A stretch of DNA of 64,000 bases. Origin: Uloborus plumipes (Eukaryota > Arthropoda > Arachnida > Araneae > Uloboridae). Shown here in pieces: positions 1 to 13,625 of the stretch. Where the stretch lies: NCBI GenBank assembly GCA_038373865.1, contig JAXGGA010002283.1, forward strand, positions 62,001 through 126,000. Direction: 5' to 3'. Under the pieces are notes generated by a model, which worked only from the letters and a program-made list of their open reading frames with translations, made no database searches and was not told the origin of the DNA. Both the position numbers and the translations under genes were made by a program. The first letter of the stretch is position 1; each line of letters begins with the position of its first letter.

Positions 1-757
1 ATACATACAGAAAAAATAAAGTATACATAACACTAGAAACTTTGAAGCACAGTAGGTTTCGGCAATGAATTTTTACTTGTTATACCGAAAATAGTTTCAG
101 AGCTTTATTGTCCAAAAATTTAATGTCAAAAATAAATCTTTCCTCATACATTTCTCTATATAACTAAAGTTGACTAAAATGTCTTTGTAATGTTTTTATT
201 GACTTCGACACTTTTACTGAAATTTACGGTAAATAGTCACGAATCATTTTGATAAAGAAGAAAGAAATCTTTGGTTTAAAATGTCTGAAAATCTTTGCGT
301 CACTGTTTTTCATCAACCAATCTTTTTTGATAATTGAGGCATAGAAAAATGTCAACGCTCATAAAATTTTCGCTTCCGATAAAAATATTTTAAAATACGT
401 TGAAAAGCTTTTTCTTTTTCGCTCTCTTAAAAAGGCAAAGGAAAATTTAAAAGTGTGCCGCTTTAAAAAGTCAATATTTTCTTTTCCGAAATTTACGAAC
501 ACAACGACATTATTTTAAGTGCAATCTCTTAACTTCATTCTTTCTTGAACACCAAATTGGAGTACATTGCAGATGGATCCTGTATACAAGTAAGAGGTTC
601 TCTCCCCCCCCCCTCCAAAAGGATGGAAGCGGAACGAGCTTGTCTCTTTAAAAATGAGATTGTTTTTTTTTTTAACTTCTTGAAAGAAGTTAAACTATTT
701 TAAATACGATAAAGGGATACAACATCAAAAAGTATTTAATTTTTTTCCCAATATATA

Positions 758-930
758 CAATCTAACCTCGTTAATTCGAACACGTTTAAAATGAATTACT
801 GCTAAGACGAACTATACTTGCAAGCACGTCCTATTTTTTACTGTTAATATCCTTTTGGATAAGACGAGTTACGGTCAAGACGAATTAATTTTAAATATCC
901 GTTTGAGTTTGTTTTAACGAGGTTCGACTG
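758..930. mobile_element. pogo/Tigger-like MITE, TA target duplication
   Basis: Inverted ends CAATCTAACCTCGTTAA and TTTTAACGAGGTTCGACTG are flanked by TA on both sides (756-757 and 931-932). The reversed right end reads CAGTCGAACCTCGTTAA, a typical pogo/Tigger terminus. It is 173 bp with no coding capacity. Confidence 0.75.
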
Positions 931-1492
931 TATTAATTTTGAAGTAAAAGCACATTTTCTTAATTGAACTTTAATGCGCAAATGTAATTAAAATTATCCG
1001 TTATTAAAATGGGATAATTAGCATTTGTTTAGAGATGAAATTAATTTGAATAAATCATAATTCAGATTTTTATTTCCTCCAGAACTTTATTTTTAATTAA
1101 AAATTCTCGTATTTGCTCATTACCTTTTCATTAGATAATTTCTTTAAAGTACACTTAGAAAAATCATTCAAGTTATAGATTAACATAATTATTAATCAAT
1201 GATATAATCACTATTACTTTGTCGAGGTGATGAATAACTTATGAAAAATGATGTGCTTAAATGCAAATTTGAGCGAGTTAATAATAGTGCAATGATTTAA
1301 GGAAGGAAACTACCACAATGACAAATCCTAAACACAAAAATTTTATCAAAATATAGGTTTTTAAAAAATTATGTTATAATTTTTTCACCTGTATCAACCT
1401 ATGTTTCCTAGCAGGAAGTGATTTGGTATAATTCATACTTTATCATACATTTATTCATGGGCATTACACTTGTTTCTACAAGCATAATCATG

Positions 1493-1782
1493 TACTGAAA
1501 AAAAAGCTGTTGTTTTTATAGTACAATACTGGTAACAGAGGTTCCAGTTTAAAACAGTAAAAGCCCAGTAATAAATTGTAAAACTAGTATTTTTAGCAAT
1601 TTTACTGCAAAATTAGCTGTATCACTGTAAAAGCAACAGTGTAATACTTACAGCAGAGTTTCCAGTTTAAAACTGCAAAATGCACTATGATGAGCTGTGA
1701 AACTAGCAATTTTACAGTTTATTGCTGTAAACTAGCAATTTTAGTTTATTACTGTAAAAAAAACAATATATATTTTTCAGTG
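1493..1782 (+). mobile_element. CACTG/TA MITE family, copy 1
   Basis: It opens with TACTGAAAAAAAAGCTG (first base changed from CACTG) and ends TATATTTTTCAGTG. The body is made of repeated ACTGTAAAAT / TAGCAATTTTACAG modules and shares the block CAGAGGTTCCAGTTTAAAAC with the copies at 7.8, 28.1 and 40.7 kb. It is non-coding. Confidence 0.75.
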
Positions 1783-3923
1783 TGATGTCGAAGTGAAGTG
1801 TAATGAACAGTTTTGCGAGTTAAATCCCATTCGTTTAATGCTAAATATTTACCATTATAATGACTAAATTTAGGGCAAAAAGGCATTAATTCCTTTAAAA
1901 AACAAATTTTATTCGCGTGTTAGGATTTACAAAGAATGCTTTCTTCAGCACAAGGAAGTTGATTAGCGTTAAAAACTTCTTTGATACCGCTATTTTTTAC
2001 TTTCAATTAAAAAATGTCTTTAAAAAACTAAAATATCATTAAATACGGCTTAATTTCACGTAAAAATGTATCATAATTATCAATTTCATTTTATCATTAA
2101 AAATAATAAGAAGAAAAGCCAGGTTTATGAGATGGGAGATTTGTACGTATGTATGTCGGTCAGACGTATCTAATTACACAGGGAGTGATCCAATTAGAAA
2201 AGAAAAATCATTTTTCACTCAAAAAATCTCTGTCAGTACATCTTATTCCCATGTTTCATTTTTTTATCTCAAAAAATCTGTGTTCAGTTTTGAAGTTCAG
2301 AAGAAAAAAAAAAGGAGTCTAAAGGAAAAACTCAATGCTTTAAATCCTAATCTAACTGGCGGACTTGCTTTTATAAACTCGATTTTATTTTACGGTTGCT
2401 TTTAAACAGTTAAAAACTTTTAGCATGAGAGACCATGATAGGAATTTAAATCATCTCTTTTATTTCAAAAAATTCCTTTCTCTGGAAAAAAAAATAACGC
2501 CAAAAAAAAAAAATTAACATACTTGACTCTGAATGAACATTCTTTTTTTTTTTCCAAAGGTAATAAAATGCTATTAATAGAAACGTAATACATAGTATGT
2601 ATCCATAAACATAACGTTGATGAAAGTAAGAGACTGCTTTATCGAGTGAAAGTGGAGTATTTTAGAGAGCTTTAGATTCCACGAACTATTTTATTTTCAC
2701 GCAAGTTTAAGTTTATTGAAACATTAAATCTTAACTTGCATTTTTCAAATTTTAAATGTAATTATTATTTTCCTTTTTTTTTCTTCACTGATTTTAAAGA
2801 TAAAGTGATTTTTAATGTAATGTAAGTTATAAGCTTAAATGTAAATTGCTTTTTGCTTGTTAACTATTAAAAAACAAAATAAATCTCCAAGGTAGGAACT
2901 GTATTTTAAAATATTATGCTGCTTAAATTGTTATCATTGTAAGGAATATTTCAAAATTTGTTCTCATTTAATTATTTTTTAACCTTTTCTAAGGTTCAAA
3001 GTTTTATTTTAGAGATTTTTTTCCTTTCTTTTATTCTTATTTTTCTTTTAACTTATTTCCACTTCTTGCTAGACTTGCTCTTGAATGCTTTAATATTGGA
3101 AAAACAAATGTTGAAATTTATAAACTGTCCTTATTAATAAAACACTAAAATAAGAAATGTACTGCAAAAAAATGTTTATCAGTTAAAAGAAAAATGGTGA
3201 TGTCTTTTTGTTAAGTAACTGATTTCTTTTCCATATAGACTGCTTAGTTTCTTGGTTACTGTAGTTTTAACCTTCAAAAAAGTAATAATTTCAAATGATT
3301 TGGAATACAATACAAAATACTACTAAGCAGTTTTCATTTTAATTGTATTCCATTCCTTAATCGAACTTAATGAAGACCCAATTTATTTAGTATCTGTAAA
3401 ATAAACAGGTAGCACTAAAAACTAATGAACTGTTGGGGCAGATTTGGGTACAAATAATATTTTGCTACAATCTGAAGAATCAGTCAGATAAAATATTTTC
3501 GAGGAAACTAACAAATTAATCCTAGGGCATGTCACTGGTATGGAAGCATACCACATTTTGAAAGTTTCGGAAAGAGGTCATCTTCTTACGAGTTGACTAC
3601 AAGGAAGATCTCATAGAGCTGAAAAGAGAAACACTTTTATTTTATCTTCGAAAAAGTGCTTCTTCTAGTAAATGGGAACATTTCCCTCACCAAAACTACA
3701 GAAGCTGAAGTGCAATAATTTGATTCAACCACTTTGTAAAGCATCATTAATTTATCGATTGCTCGAAAAGGTAAAATAAATTCAAATGGGTAAAAGTTCT
3801 GAGACAATGAGCGTCTGCGTCTTTAATGTATCTGAAGGTGCTTAAATTTAGTAATGTAGGTTTTCAATGTGACGTTTTTCAGAGCCATGAGCAGAAAATA
3901 GTTATAATCAGTGTTGCGTAATT

Positions 3924-4077
<154 letters not shown>

Positions 4078-4303
4078 AAATATAGCTTACTTATTGTAAG
4101 TATGTGTGTATGTATGGTAGAATGTGTATATTGTATGTATGTAAGAATGTGGTATATGCGTGAAATAAGCTTGGAGCGCTGTGAACGATGAGGAAATATA
4201 AAAATAACAAAAGGCAAACATTATTTCAAAGTTATTATAATTTATTCCTTAAAATTATATATCATTAATTAAACAATTACGACAGTAACACTATTAAACA
4301 ATA

Positions 4304-4741
4304 TCAATCTCTTAATGCTATAGCGTGAACAATATTTTTTGTTAGTCCATCTTTAGCTAACACAAACAAACTGGATGGTTTACCCACTCGAAAGCATGCC
4401 ACGTATAATTGTCCGTGTGAAAAACATGGTGTTCTCAAATCTAAGCCACAAACAGACATCGTTTGACCTTGGGATTTGTTGATAGCCATTGCAAATGCCA
4501 ATCTAATTGGAAACTGAATACGTTTGAATTGAATTGGCACATCTGTAGGTATAATAGGAATCCGTAGTATGAGTATATTTTCACCTCTGAACTTGCCATT
4601 TAAAATCCTGGCTTCGATCACGTTTTTCATTAATTTTTGAATGACTAATCGCGTACCGTTGCACAGCCGGGGCGGGTTCAAATTACGAAGCAAGATAATT
4701 GGAGATCCAACCTTTATTTTTTTAAAATTTGTGTCACTTTA
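4304..4741 (-). pseudogene. Helitron helicase, C-terminal fragment
   Basis: The fragment keeps the last part of the Pif1-like helicase of a Helitron rolling-circle transposon. In order it shows VGSPIILLRNLNPPRLCNGTRL, then a spacer, QFPIRLAFAMAINKSQGQT (helicase motif V region with the SQGQT signature) and SHGQLYVACFRVG (motif VI region, normally YVA.SRV). The conserved part extends upstream of the first Met (4693) to about 4741. The Rep nuclease and most helicase motifs are missing, and the usual SRVG is FRVG here. It ends with a natural stop (4304-4306). It is an old 5'-truncated piece; no Helitron 3' hairpin was confirmed next to it. Confidence 0.85.
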
Positions 4742-5335
4742 ATGGTCGTTCATACCCCCCCCCCCCCGCTCGCAGTGAAAAAAAACTTTACACAGCAGAT
4801 TTTGCCTAATAACTCAACACTCATGGTGTTTGATACATTTTATTTGTTTGTAATGATGTTTTTCGGTCACAACCAATATGAAAATCACAAAAAATAGTTA
4901 CTTTAATTTTTAACATATATTTATCTTCTTCAGAATTTTTGACTTTTAATTTTACCTTGAATTTGAAGTAAATGCAAGGTATAAAATACAGAATTTTATA
5001 AAGGTTCAAAAATTAACATAATATAATTGATAGTGTATATAATTTTTGAAAAAATAATATAAGTGCCGCAAATCGAAAACCATTTATTGCCACAATCGAT
5101 TCAAAGACCTCAAAAATGGCGCAAACGTCCATAAGAAAATTCTACAGCATCGAAGGACCCCTTTGTTAAAATTAGCTCCATTGCTAATTTTAACAAAGAT
5201 CCGACCAAAACTGTCATTTTGTACTATAAAAAAATATGGGGTAGATCCCCATGAAGGAATGTACCTGCATAAGGACATTACAATCATTAAAATCATTCAA
5301 AAAAAAAAAAAACCATGCAGCTGTTCGAAAAAATC

Positions 5336-5412
5336 CTTGCGGGCCTGGATTCGATATCATTCCATCTGGAACTTCAACCTGACGCGCATAACCACTTGAC
5401 CATCGGGTCGCT
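5336..5412 (-). repeat. tRNA-derived SINE head (A and B box)
   Basis: Read on the minus strand, GATGGTCAAGTGGTTATGCG matches a pol III A box (TGGTCAAGTGG) and TATCGAATCC, 33-45 bases on, matches a B box. An A-rich tract follows at 5300-5313 in plus coordinates. It does not fold as a clean tRNA, so SINE head or tRNA pseudogene is the likely state. Confidence 0.5.
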
Positions 5413-5693
5413 CATTGAAGTAAGGATTTACGATAACACATATTGTTTTAAATGACATGAAATGTTAGTTTTTCGATCATAACGTTTTTCTAGTGAACAA
5501 ATATCGTCATATGAGTACATGGTACCTAAGTTACACCATCTCCTATCGATTAAAAAAAAATCGTCCAAATCGGTTCAGTAGATCAGATGTTATGTGCGAA
5601 CAAAAAAAATTTAGGGGTGGACTACCCCTAACATTTAGGGGAATGAAAAATAGATGTTGGCCGATTCTCATAGATACTGGATAAGCACAAAAA

Positions 5694-5771
5694 ATTTCAT
5701 CAAAATCGGTCAAGCCGTTTCGGAGGAGTATGGCAACGAAAACTGTGACACGAGAATTTTATATATTAGAT
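5694..5771 (+). repeat. 3'-tail-like sequence of a retroelement or Helitron
   Basis: The segment ATCAAAATCGGTCAAGCCGT...GACACGAGAATTTTATATAT resembles tails common to dispersed repeats in arthropod genomes. The class (RTE-like LINE or non-autonomous Helitron) cannot be decided from sequence alone. Confidence 0.35.
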
Positions 5772-7260
5772 ATATGTATATATAAAGAGATTTAAATTTG
5801 AATTTATACTTATTTCTTTACTTATTTTATGAAATTTCTATTGGAGCAAGGTATATGAAAAATAAAGTGAAAGAGGAAAAGAAATTTAAAACAAAAACTG
5901 CGAATCAAAATCTCTCAATTTCCGATTTTCTCTAAATTACGATGCAATATTCAAGATGGTATCTTTTCAGAGCTCCATGACTGCGAAATGAGCAAGTTGG
6001 GCTTGACAGAATACCAAAAAAAAAAAAAACAATTGTGCCGACAAATGATCATGTTTGGTAATAAAGCGCAATTTGAAAAAAAAAAAAAAAAAAAATACTG
6101 AGTCAAATATAACTTGATATTCGTAAACTAAACCTTGATATGTTTATCAACTTTCCTGGTCCTGTATCTCCTAGTTTGTTTATTTCTTGCAATAAAGACT
6201 CAATTAGTTACTGTGTCTTCTTTTGTATGAAGTTTTTCTATATTTCTTAAAGGGATATTGATTTCTTTGCATGTATTTATGATCATAGACAATTTAACTC
6301 TATTTTTTGTCATTTTGTCACCTGTGATTAATTAGAATAACCACTGCCACTCTTTTTCATAAGTTGCAAAAAATATGACAGTTATGTCTATTTTATTAAA
6401 TTGGGGCTTTATAATCAAAGAAAATAACCCATATGAATACATACATAAAGTCCATTTCATTTTTATAATAAAATAGAGCTATTTAGAAACGTTAATTAGA
6501 TAACAACAAAGTAATTTCATTTCAGAATAAAAAAATATTTGTTTCTAATTTTAATTCTATCTGTAGTCTAAATCCGTTGCTAAAAAGGTAATATTCGAAA
6601 ACATCGAAATGGATAATAAATAAAAATAAACCCTGAAGAAACAAGAACGCTTTTCAGAACCATATAGTAATTCAAATCGCTTTCAAATACTTTTTCTCTA
6701 AAGCTAAAGCTTTTTCTTTGTTTCGAAATAAAACATCATTAAATGGCATGCATAATAATGCATTAAATGGTTAATACATTGGCTCCAAAGGGAAAAATGT
6801 CTGGATATTAATATTTATTAAATCTTTGTCATTAATTACTTTTTGTTTTCGAAGCGCTCATAAACTGCTTAGCCCATTTTATTAGATGGATAAGTAGCAA
6901 AAATCGATCAAAGCAAAGATGGAGGTATTTTTGTTCTGTTTTTGCTTACACTCAGACAACGCTTCCGAATTAGTTTCATTACGTAAATGTGTAATTAATA
7001 TTTGAGATCAAACAATTTTGGAGCACAAGATCACCTGGGAGACCTCTAGGTAATGGGATTACTTAATAGTAATTAATACAAACGAAATACAACAGGCATC
7101 AATATTAAGTTAAAGAGAGTAGATATGCACTAGCGTGTAAAAGTTAACTACATTTGTCAACATACAACCATAAAGTTATTGAAAAAGGCTTTTTGCGACC
7201 AGTATAGTGAGCAGACAACGCAATATAGAGATAATATGCAAAGAGCTCCTGCCCATAAAC

Positions 7261-7595
7261 CTTAGCCCATAGGGCTAAGGCAGAACTGAAGCAAATACAT
7301 ATACAGCTCGAGCATGACATCCTGAGACTGCAGTTTTTTCCTTATTCTGGATTCGTCAGTCAGGAATAGCCAATTACCGAGCTGGAGCCAGATATCCCCT
7401 TATTATATCCAAAATAGTCTTCAAACTGGAAGATAAAATGAATTTACCTTACCGGCGGATTTCTTTAGCTTGGTTATTGGCTATTCCTGACTGAGGAGTC
7501 CAGAATAAGGAGGAGACTTCAGTCTCAGAATGGCATGACCGAGCTGTGGGTGCATTTGCATCTGTTCTGCTTTAGCCCTAGCTTATCATTTTCTG
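7261..7595. mobile_element. Fold-back repeat, same family as 24.2-26.3 kb
   Basis: The left arm GGGCTAAGGCAGAACTGAAG...CAGCTCGAGCATGACATC is inverted at the right end (GGCATGACCGAGCTGTGGGT...TTCTGCTTTAGCCC). Inner arm parts (GTCAGGAATAGCCAAT / ATTGGCTATTCCTGACTGAG) pair as well. No coding capacity is seen. Confidence 0.75.
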
Positions 7596-7831
7596 ACACG
7601 CATTTTGATGGGAAGGCGACTCCTCAACAGAATTAAATAAAAATTTAAAATAATGCAAACTTGCTAATAATTTAACATATTTTGTGTGCCTCTAGTCTAA
7701 GTAGTACTCAAAAAAGATTTTTTTTGTGTGTTTTGTTTTGTTTTTTCCAGCTCCAGCACACGGAGAATCATCCATATGATTCGTGTGATAACTATTTTGA
7801 AAAAAAAAAATATTATGCAATGTCTTTTATA

Positions 7832-8222
7832 CGCTGCAAAAAAAACTTTTTTTTTTATTCAGTATAATTCTGGCAGCAGAGTTTCTAGTTTAAAACAGTA
7901 AAAGCACAGTAATAAACTGTAGAACTAGCTATTTTACAGAGTATTACTGTAAAACGATTAATTTTACAGTTTATAACTGTAAAATTAGCAATTTCACTAT
8001 AAAATTAACTGTATATTATACTGTAAAAACAATAGTATAATACTGGTAGCAGACGTTCCAGTTTAAAACTAAAATGCATTGTACCAAACTGTGAAACTTG
8101 CAATTTTACAGTATATTACTGTAAACTAGCAATTTTACAGTTTATTACTGTAAACTAGCAACAGTTTATTACTTTAAAATTAGCTGCATTACACTGTAAA
8201 GACAACATCTATTTTTTACAGT
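7832..8222 (+). mobile_element. CACTG/TA MITE family, copy 2
   Basis: It begins CGCTGCAAAAAAAACTT after TA and ends ACATCTATTTTTTACAGTA. The body repeats TAGCAATTTTACAGT modules and shares CAGCAGAGTTTCTAGTTTA with the other copies. It is bracketed by an unusual direct repeat of about 30 bases (7800-7831 and 8226-8255). Confidence 0.8.
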
Positions 8223-10032
8223 ATATGAAAAAAAATATTATGCAATGTATTTATAGAAACCTCGTTATTTGTTTATTAAGTGAGAAATAACTGCTTATTT
8301 TTAAAGTTTAATCAATATTTTAATCTTCCCCAAATATAACCCCCGCGTGGAATAAATTAGCACACTCAATTAATTTCACACGTCTTTTGCATTTGTACAG
8401 GGGATTTTATCCTATTTGCTATCGTTTACATTTCTACTTGAGAGTGATCTCTGAATATTACCTGTCTAGAATTTCATCATCTATTATTAACTTCATTTTT
8501 GTTAGCTCGTAAATTAAACGTATCCATGACTCAAGTATAATTGTGCATTACATTTAATTTTTAAATGTCCAATTATCAGTATCAGTATTTTGGTAATTTA
8601 TATTGCTGGTTTGCATGGAAACTATCCTAAGAGTATTAAGCGAACCAGTCTAGACTCAGGTTTGGAGCATTTCGAAATTGACTCTATGAAATACGTATGC
8701 ATTTGACAATGAAAGCACAGTGCAATTACATGGTTTTAGATTTAATCACGCAGTTTGTCAAAATTAAATCCTAATTTCGCTAATGCAATGAGGCATTTAC
8801 ATTACTGAGGAGACCTTGACTCATTTTCTTGAGCTCGGTATATGTTTTGAAGTTGCATTTTGGAGCACAAAAAATATTTTTTCTAACAATAAGCAATTAA
8901 TATTTAATACATATAATTTAATAAGCTGATAATATGAACTTTACATTTAGTCTCAGGAGTACAAATAACGTACATTTTATAAGTACATTTTATAAACACG
9001 GGACTAAAAATAATTTTAACAGCTCAACTATTTACTTATAAAATGAAGAAAATTTTAATTACTTTTAGACATTAATCTAAATGTCCTATCCCAATTTCTA
9101 TCATTATTAATGATATTACATTGAATTAAAAAATATATATCAAGTTATCGTGTTATAATAATTGTTTAACATTTAGCATCCATTTTATGTATTTTGTAAA
9201 ACGATATGATGCGGTCACTATGTCTAAAGAACATAAAATATTTTTATACGTTTTTTGACCTACGCATAAAATTGTCAATGTTTTACACGCAATGCTTGTC
9301 TTAAAAAAGGAATTAATGGCCTCTTACACTTATATAATCTAATATGTAAATTTATTACAATAACTTTAACTATACATACTCGATTTAAAAATAAAAAAAA
9401 ATCTATCATTCACATTAGCAATAAATAAATAAATAAATGAAGAATGGGAAAATAGTCGGAAATTAGTGGTTAATGTGCTAAGCACGCATTAATAATTAGT
9501 TAAATGGTTTGCAAGAGGATTTCGTTCTTCTATTTTTAAGCTATTGCTTCAGACAAAATGTTTTCTAGGTGAAAGACAAAACTAAATGAATGGAGTAAGA
9601 AGACATAATTATAACGATAATAACAACTGAAACTTTATTCCTATATTTCGTTGGATCAGTAAATTTGTTCCAAAGTGGCATCCAAAGACGAAGAATCATA
9701 TAGATACGTGAACTGATAAGATGTTTTATATATCTTACAGAGAAAGCGAGAGTACCGTACAAATAAATGAGGAAACATGTTAGAGTAGAAAGCAGAAACG
9801 CATGCTTCAGTATAACTATTTAGATATATTTTTAAAATTAAGACATAACTGTTTAAAAATCTTTCAACATTTTTCATTTTCATTGCGTGGCAGAATTAAG
9901 TTTTTTAATACGTTTCTTGACAAACTTTCAACAACAAGCCCAATACATGAAAACAGATCATTAAAAGAAAAGCCTTTTACCTCTTAATGTAACACTAAAT
10001 ATGGCAGAAAAATACTAGACAAGTCTTCTGAA

Positions 10033-10286
10033 TTGAAGGGGCATATGGATAAAGGTGATATGTAACATTTGAACTTCGCCGATTTTCAAATTCAAATTAG
10101 TGTGTTATCAATTGTGTTACCTCACAAACACAATTGAAGGGGTAAGTGAATAAAGGTGAAATGTGACAATTGTTTAAATTTCTAGAAAAAGCTTTTAAAA
10201 AAATATTACCTTTTCACCTTCATCCATGGTAAAAAATAAGTTTTCCAAAATTGTCACATATCACCTTTATCCACTTGCCCCTTCAA
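10033..10286 (+). mobile_element. Short MITE with GAAGGGGCAAGTGGATAAAG ends, copy 1
   Basis: Terminal inverted repeats TTGAAGGGGCATATGGATAA and CACCTTTATCCACTTGCCCC are visible, with a third, internal copy of the terminus at 10134-10168 in the left-end orientation. The same element lies inverted at 51771-52013. It is non-coding and the class is unknown. Confidence 0.8.
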
Positions 10287-10768
10287 ATAAAAAATAAAGA
10301 AATAATAGCAAGCAGTATAACATTTGTTTGTATTTTATTCCTGTTCAAAGGTATAAAGTTGTTGAAAATATTATATATTTTCGCATCTTTGAAAACAAAA
10401 TATTTTAATGCTTGTCTATGAAGGACCTTTACTAGATGATTTACGACAGTAATGCTGAAGTATGCAACTTAAGTTGATTTTTTTCTACATTAAAAGAATA
10501 CGGAACACAGTAAAATGACGGCTTTATTTCAAGCAAAATATTTGCATATTCAAACAAAATATTTGTAGATTTTTATTCAAATGTACGCTAATTTTTAAAT
10601 TACTTCCTCTTTACTCCAGTACGGGGAACAGGGGAGGAATAAAAACGTGTTCTTTTAAATGCATCACTGATATCACTGGGAGTAAACAAGCCAACAAATT
10701 TAAATAGCTTTGCTTTTTATTTAATCGGGATGAGTTATGAGTATAAAATGCATCAAAAGTTTCCTTAA

Positions 10769-11674
10769 CCCTGCTGCTGTGTTCGTCCCGAACATACGTA
10801 TACTGTGTTCGGGTTCAAATGGACCCAACATATGTAATTTATTCCCTAACACCGCTTTTTTTATATTTTTTCGAGTTTAATTGTTATATTTGATTTTATT
10901 AGAAACTTCCAAACATAAATCACTCAATTTTTGTATTTTATTTTACATATTTAATCCGAGAAAACACATAAATAAAATTTAAATATTATAGCAATTCCAG
11001 TTTTCGTACTAAAGAAAACTAACAAAATTATGTAAGCTGTCACTTTTAGAAATTTACTAGAAATTTTTAAGCTTAAAAAGAAGTGTTAAAAATAGAAATA
11101 CGAACAGTACAACATTTGTATGAGATGTACAGATTTATGTACAGAATCATATGCGCGAGGGAAGCGGCGGAGAGAGGGGGTAAAAGGGAATTCCCCTCAG
11201 ATAGGCATAATTGCAGAGTTTGCAGTTCTATGAAAGTTAACCTTGAAACATTTTCACTGGTACTGATTTCAATTCATAGAAAGGAAGAAATGGTATTCAG
11301 AAAGAAAAAAATGAATGAAAGAAAAACAGAAGATAACCATTAAAAAATATTTAAAAAACGTACAAAAACAATGAACAAATGTTTTATTTATTGTTTCATA
11401 AATTATGAATAAAATAAACAAGCATAAAATTATTTTGTTTCTCTGATACATGCTTTTTAATCATATGGGTCCAAAAGGACCCGAACACAGTATTAGTAAA
11501 CTTTTTTTTGACAAGTAGGGTTATACTTCAATCAAAACAAAAAAAATACGTGTGTAATATAACATGAAAATGAACACATTCATGAAGTTAAAACGTTATA
11601 CCAACGTTACTCGAAAATTTATAAGCAAATTAAATCTGTTTTGGGTCGAAAAGGACCCGAACACAGTAGCAGGG
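10769..11674. mobile_element. piggyBac-like non-autonomous element, TTAA target
   Basis: It is flanked by TTAA at 10765-10768 and 11675-11678. The ends are CCCTGCTGCTGTGTTCG and CGAACACAGTAGCAGGG, as in piggyBac-type elements. The subterminal block GGTCC..AAAGGACCCGAACACAGTA recurs inside at about 11467-11491. No transposase is recognised in the 0.9-kb body. Confidence 0.85.
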
Positions 11675-11840
11675 TTAACATAAATGTAGTAACTGGTTTT
11701 AGGGTCTTCTCTAAAAAAAAGTTTAGTATTAATTCCATTTTTACCCACATGAGCCAATATTATAAACATTTTTGCATCACTTTTAAAATAATGGTTATAA
11801 AAGAAAAAAGAAAAATAGATACCTTAGTGCTTTAATTGTA

Positions 11841-13125
11841 CAGGGTGACAAGAAATAACTTGGACGAAGTTTCAAACGAAATATCTGTAAATACCACTAA
11901 ATTTATAATAATATTGTGATAGAGAATCGATTCTAGAAAGCTACTAAATAGGTGTAAGTAAGTTAGTTGGGAATAGTTATTATAGTTCACAAACGACCTG
12001 CACAACAAATCTTCAAACGACCTTCCGACAAATTTGAATTACATATGCAAGAAATGAAACAATGTGAAATTGTTCAACGATTGAAAGTGGCCAAGCAGAC
12101 GGTTTTCTACACAATTCAAAGATTAAAAAAAACTTGGACATGATGGCGACAGGCTAGGAAGAAGTTGAAAATGCACAGTTAACACAACAAGAGACTAGAA
12201 AGTGACCAAAAAGGGAATTTAACGAAATCCTAAGATTTCAAAGAGAAATGCTGCTAGAGGGGTTAAGATCAATTGAGAAACCACTCGTTTGAGGATAAAA
12301 GTTGAGCTTGATCTTTTTCCTTACAAAATGAAAGAGGCTCAAAAGCTAACAGAGAAAAACAAACGCACAAGACTTTAAAAGAGGAAAGAACTGTTCAAGC
12401 GGGCCGCAGATGATCAATGGCAAACATTGGTCTTCACAGATGAGAAACTGTTGTTGATTGAACAAGCTCAAAATAGTCATAATGATAGAGCTTGGTCAGC
12501 AGAAGCCCTTGAAATTTCTGGAATTGTTGGCGGCGTCAACGACCCCTATTTGCAATGGATATGGGTGGGATATGTGCTAGTGAGAAAACACCACTTGTTT
12601 TTGTTTATCAAGGGATAAAAATTAATCAGCAGACATACCGCAAACTCATTTTGGAAGATATTCTCTTACCTTGGTCGCAAAAATTCTTTGAAAACCAAAG
12701 ATGAACCTCAGGTTTTTTCACAAAAGACACTCATCATTGATGCAAGACACATTTTTCCGAATTTCATTAGAGCTCAAGAATGGCTCCCCAGATTCCCCAG
12801 ATTTGAACCCAATGAATTAGTATGTGTGGTCCATCTTGGAGACAAGGATGTGTTCTGAACCTCATAAAACTTTGGAACCCTTAAAAAAAAATCCTTATAG
12901 AAGGAAAGGAATAAAATATCAATGAGTGAGTTGCGGCCCGTAGCCGAAAATTTTGTGACACGTCTAAAGCTCTGTATTAATGATAAAGGTAGCCACTTTG
13001 AAAACGTGAAAATGTATTAGACAAAACAATGCATTCATACTTACTTTGAAGTTTGATCGCAATATTTTCATTAGCATTAAAGCTATGATGTACGATGTGT
13101 GTTCAAGTTATTTCTTGTCACCCTG
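11841..13125 (+). mobile_element. Decayed Tc1/mariner-superfamily transposon
   Basis: Perfect inverted ends CAGGGTGACAAGAAATAACTT / AAGTTATTTCTTGTCACCCTG are flanked by TA (11839-11840 and 13126-13127). The length of 1285 bp is typical of a full mariner. It carries a transposase pseudogene on the plus strand. Confidence 0.9.
12030..12960 (+). pseudogene. Tc1/mariner transposase, inactivated
   Basis: Pieces of a DDE/D transposase appear in several frames. They are an N-terminal helix-turn-helix region (QEMKQCEIVQRLKVAKQTVF), the first catalytic Asp in WQTLVFTDEKLLLIEQAQNS followed by NDRAWSAE, and the third acidic-site region SPDLNPMN near 12793. Stops (for example before LKRKELFKRAADDQW) and frame changes break it throughout, and the second catalytic block is poorly kept. 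It fills the interior of the TA-flanked mariner and cannot encode a working enzyme. Confidence 0.85.
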
Positions 13126-13126
13126 T

Positions 13127-13279
13127 AAATTATAATTTCAACGTTCGTGAGGCACTAATACGCAGGAATGCTGCATACACGTGTTTTGGCGTTACAAGGA
13201 ACGCCTTTTTTAATGCGAAAAATTGGGAGCTTATGGATGCACACACATCCGACAAAAGCTGACGTTGAAATTATAATTT
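13127..13279. mobile_element. Small inverted-repeat MITE abutting the mariner
   Basis: The 18-base inverted ends AAATTATAATTTCAACGT (13127-13144) and ACGTTGAAATTATAATTT (13262-13279) enclose 117 bases holding the short hairpin GGCGTTACAAGGAACGCC. The left end shares the TA next to the mariner terminus. No target duplication is certain. Confidence 0.6.
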
Positions 13280-13460
13280 GTGATGGTTATTATCTACAAA
13301 ACACAGTGCGATATTGAATAGAGAACAGGGACACTGTAAAATGCCTATACTTATTGTACCGGCGTTCGTATAACTTTTTAAATTATTAATTATTATTAAC
13401 AGAATGCTATTTTTTTATCAATGAAAAGATGAAAAATCCATTAGAAAATGTTCATTCTCA

Positions 13461-13625
<165 letters not shown>

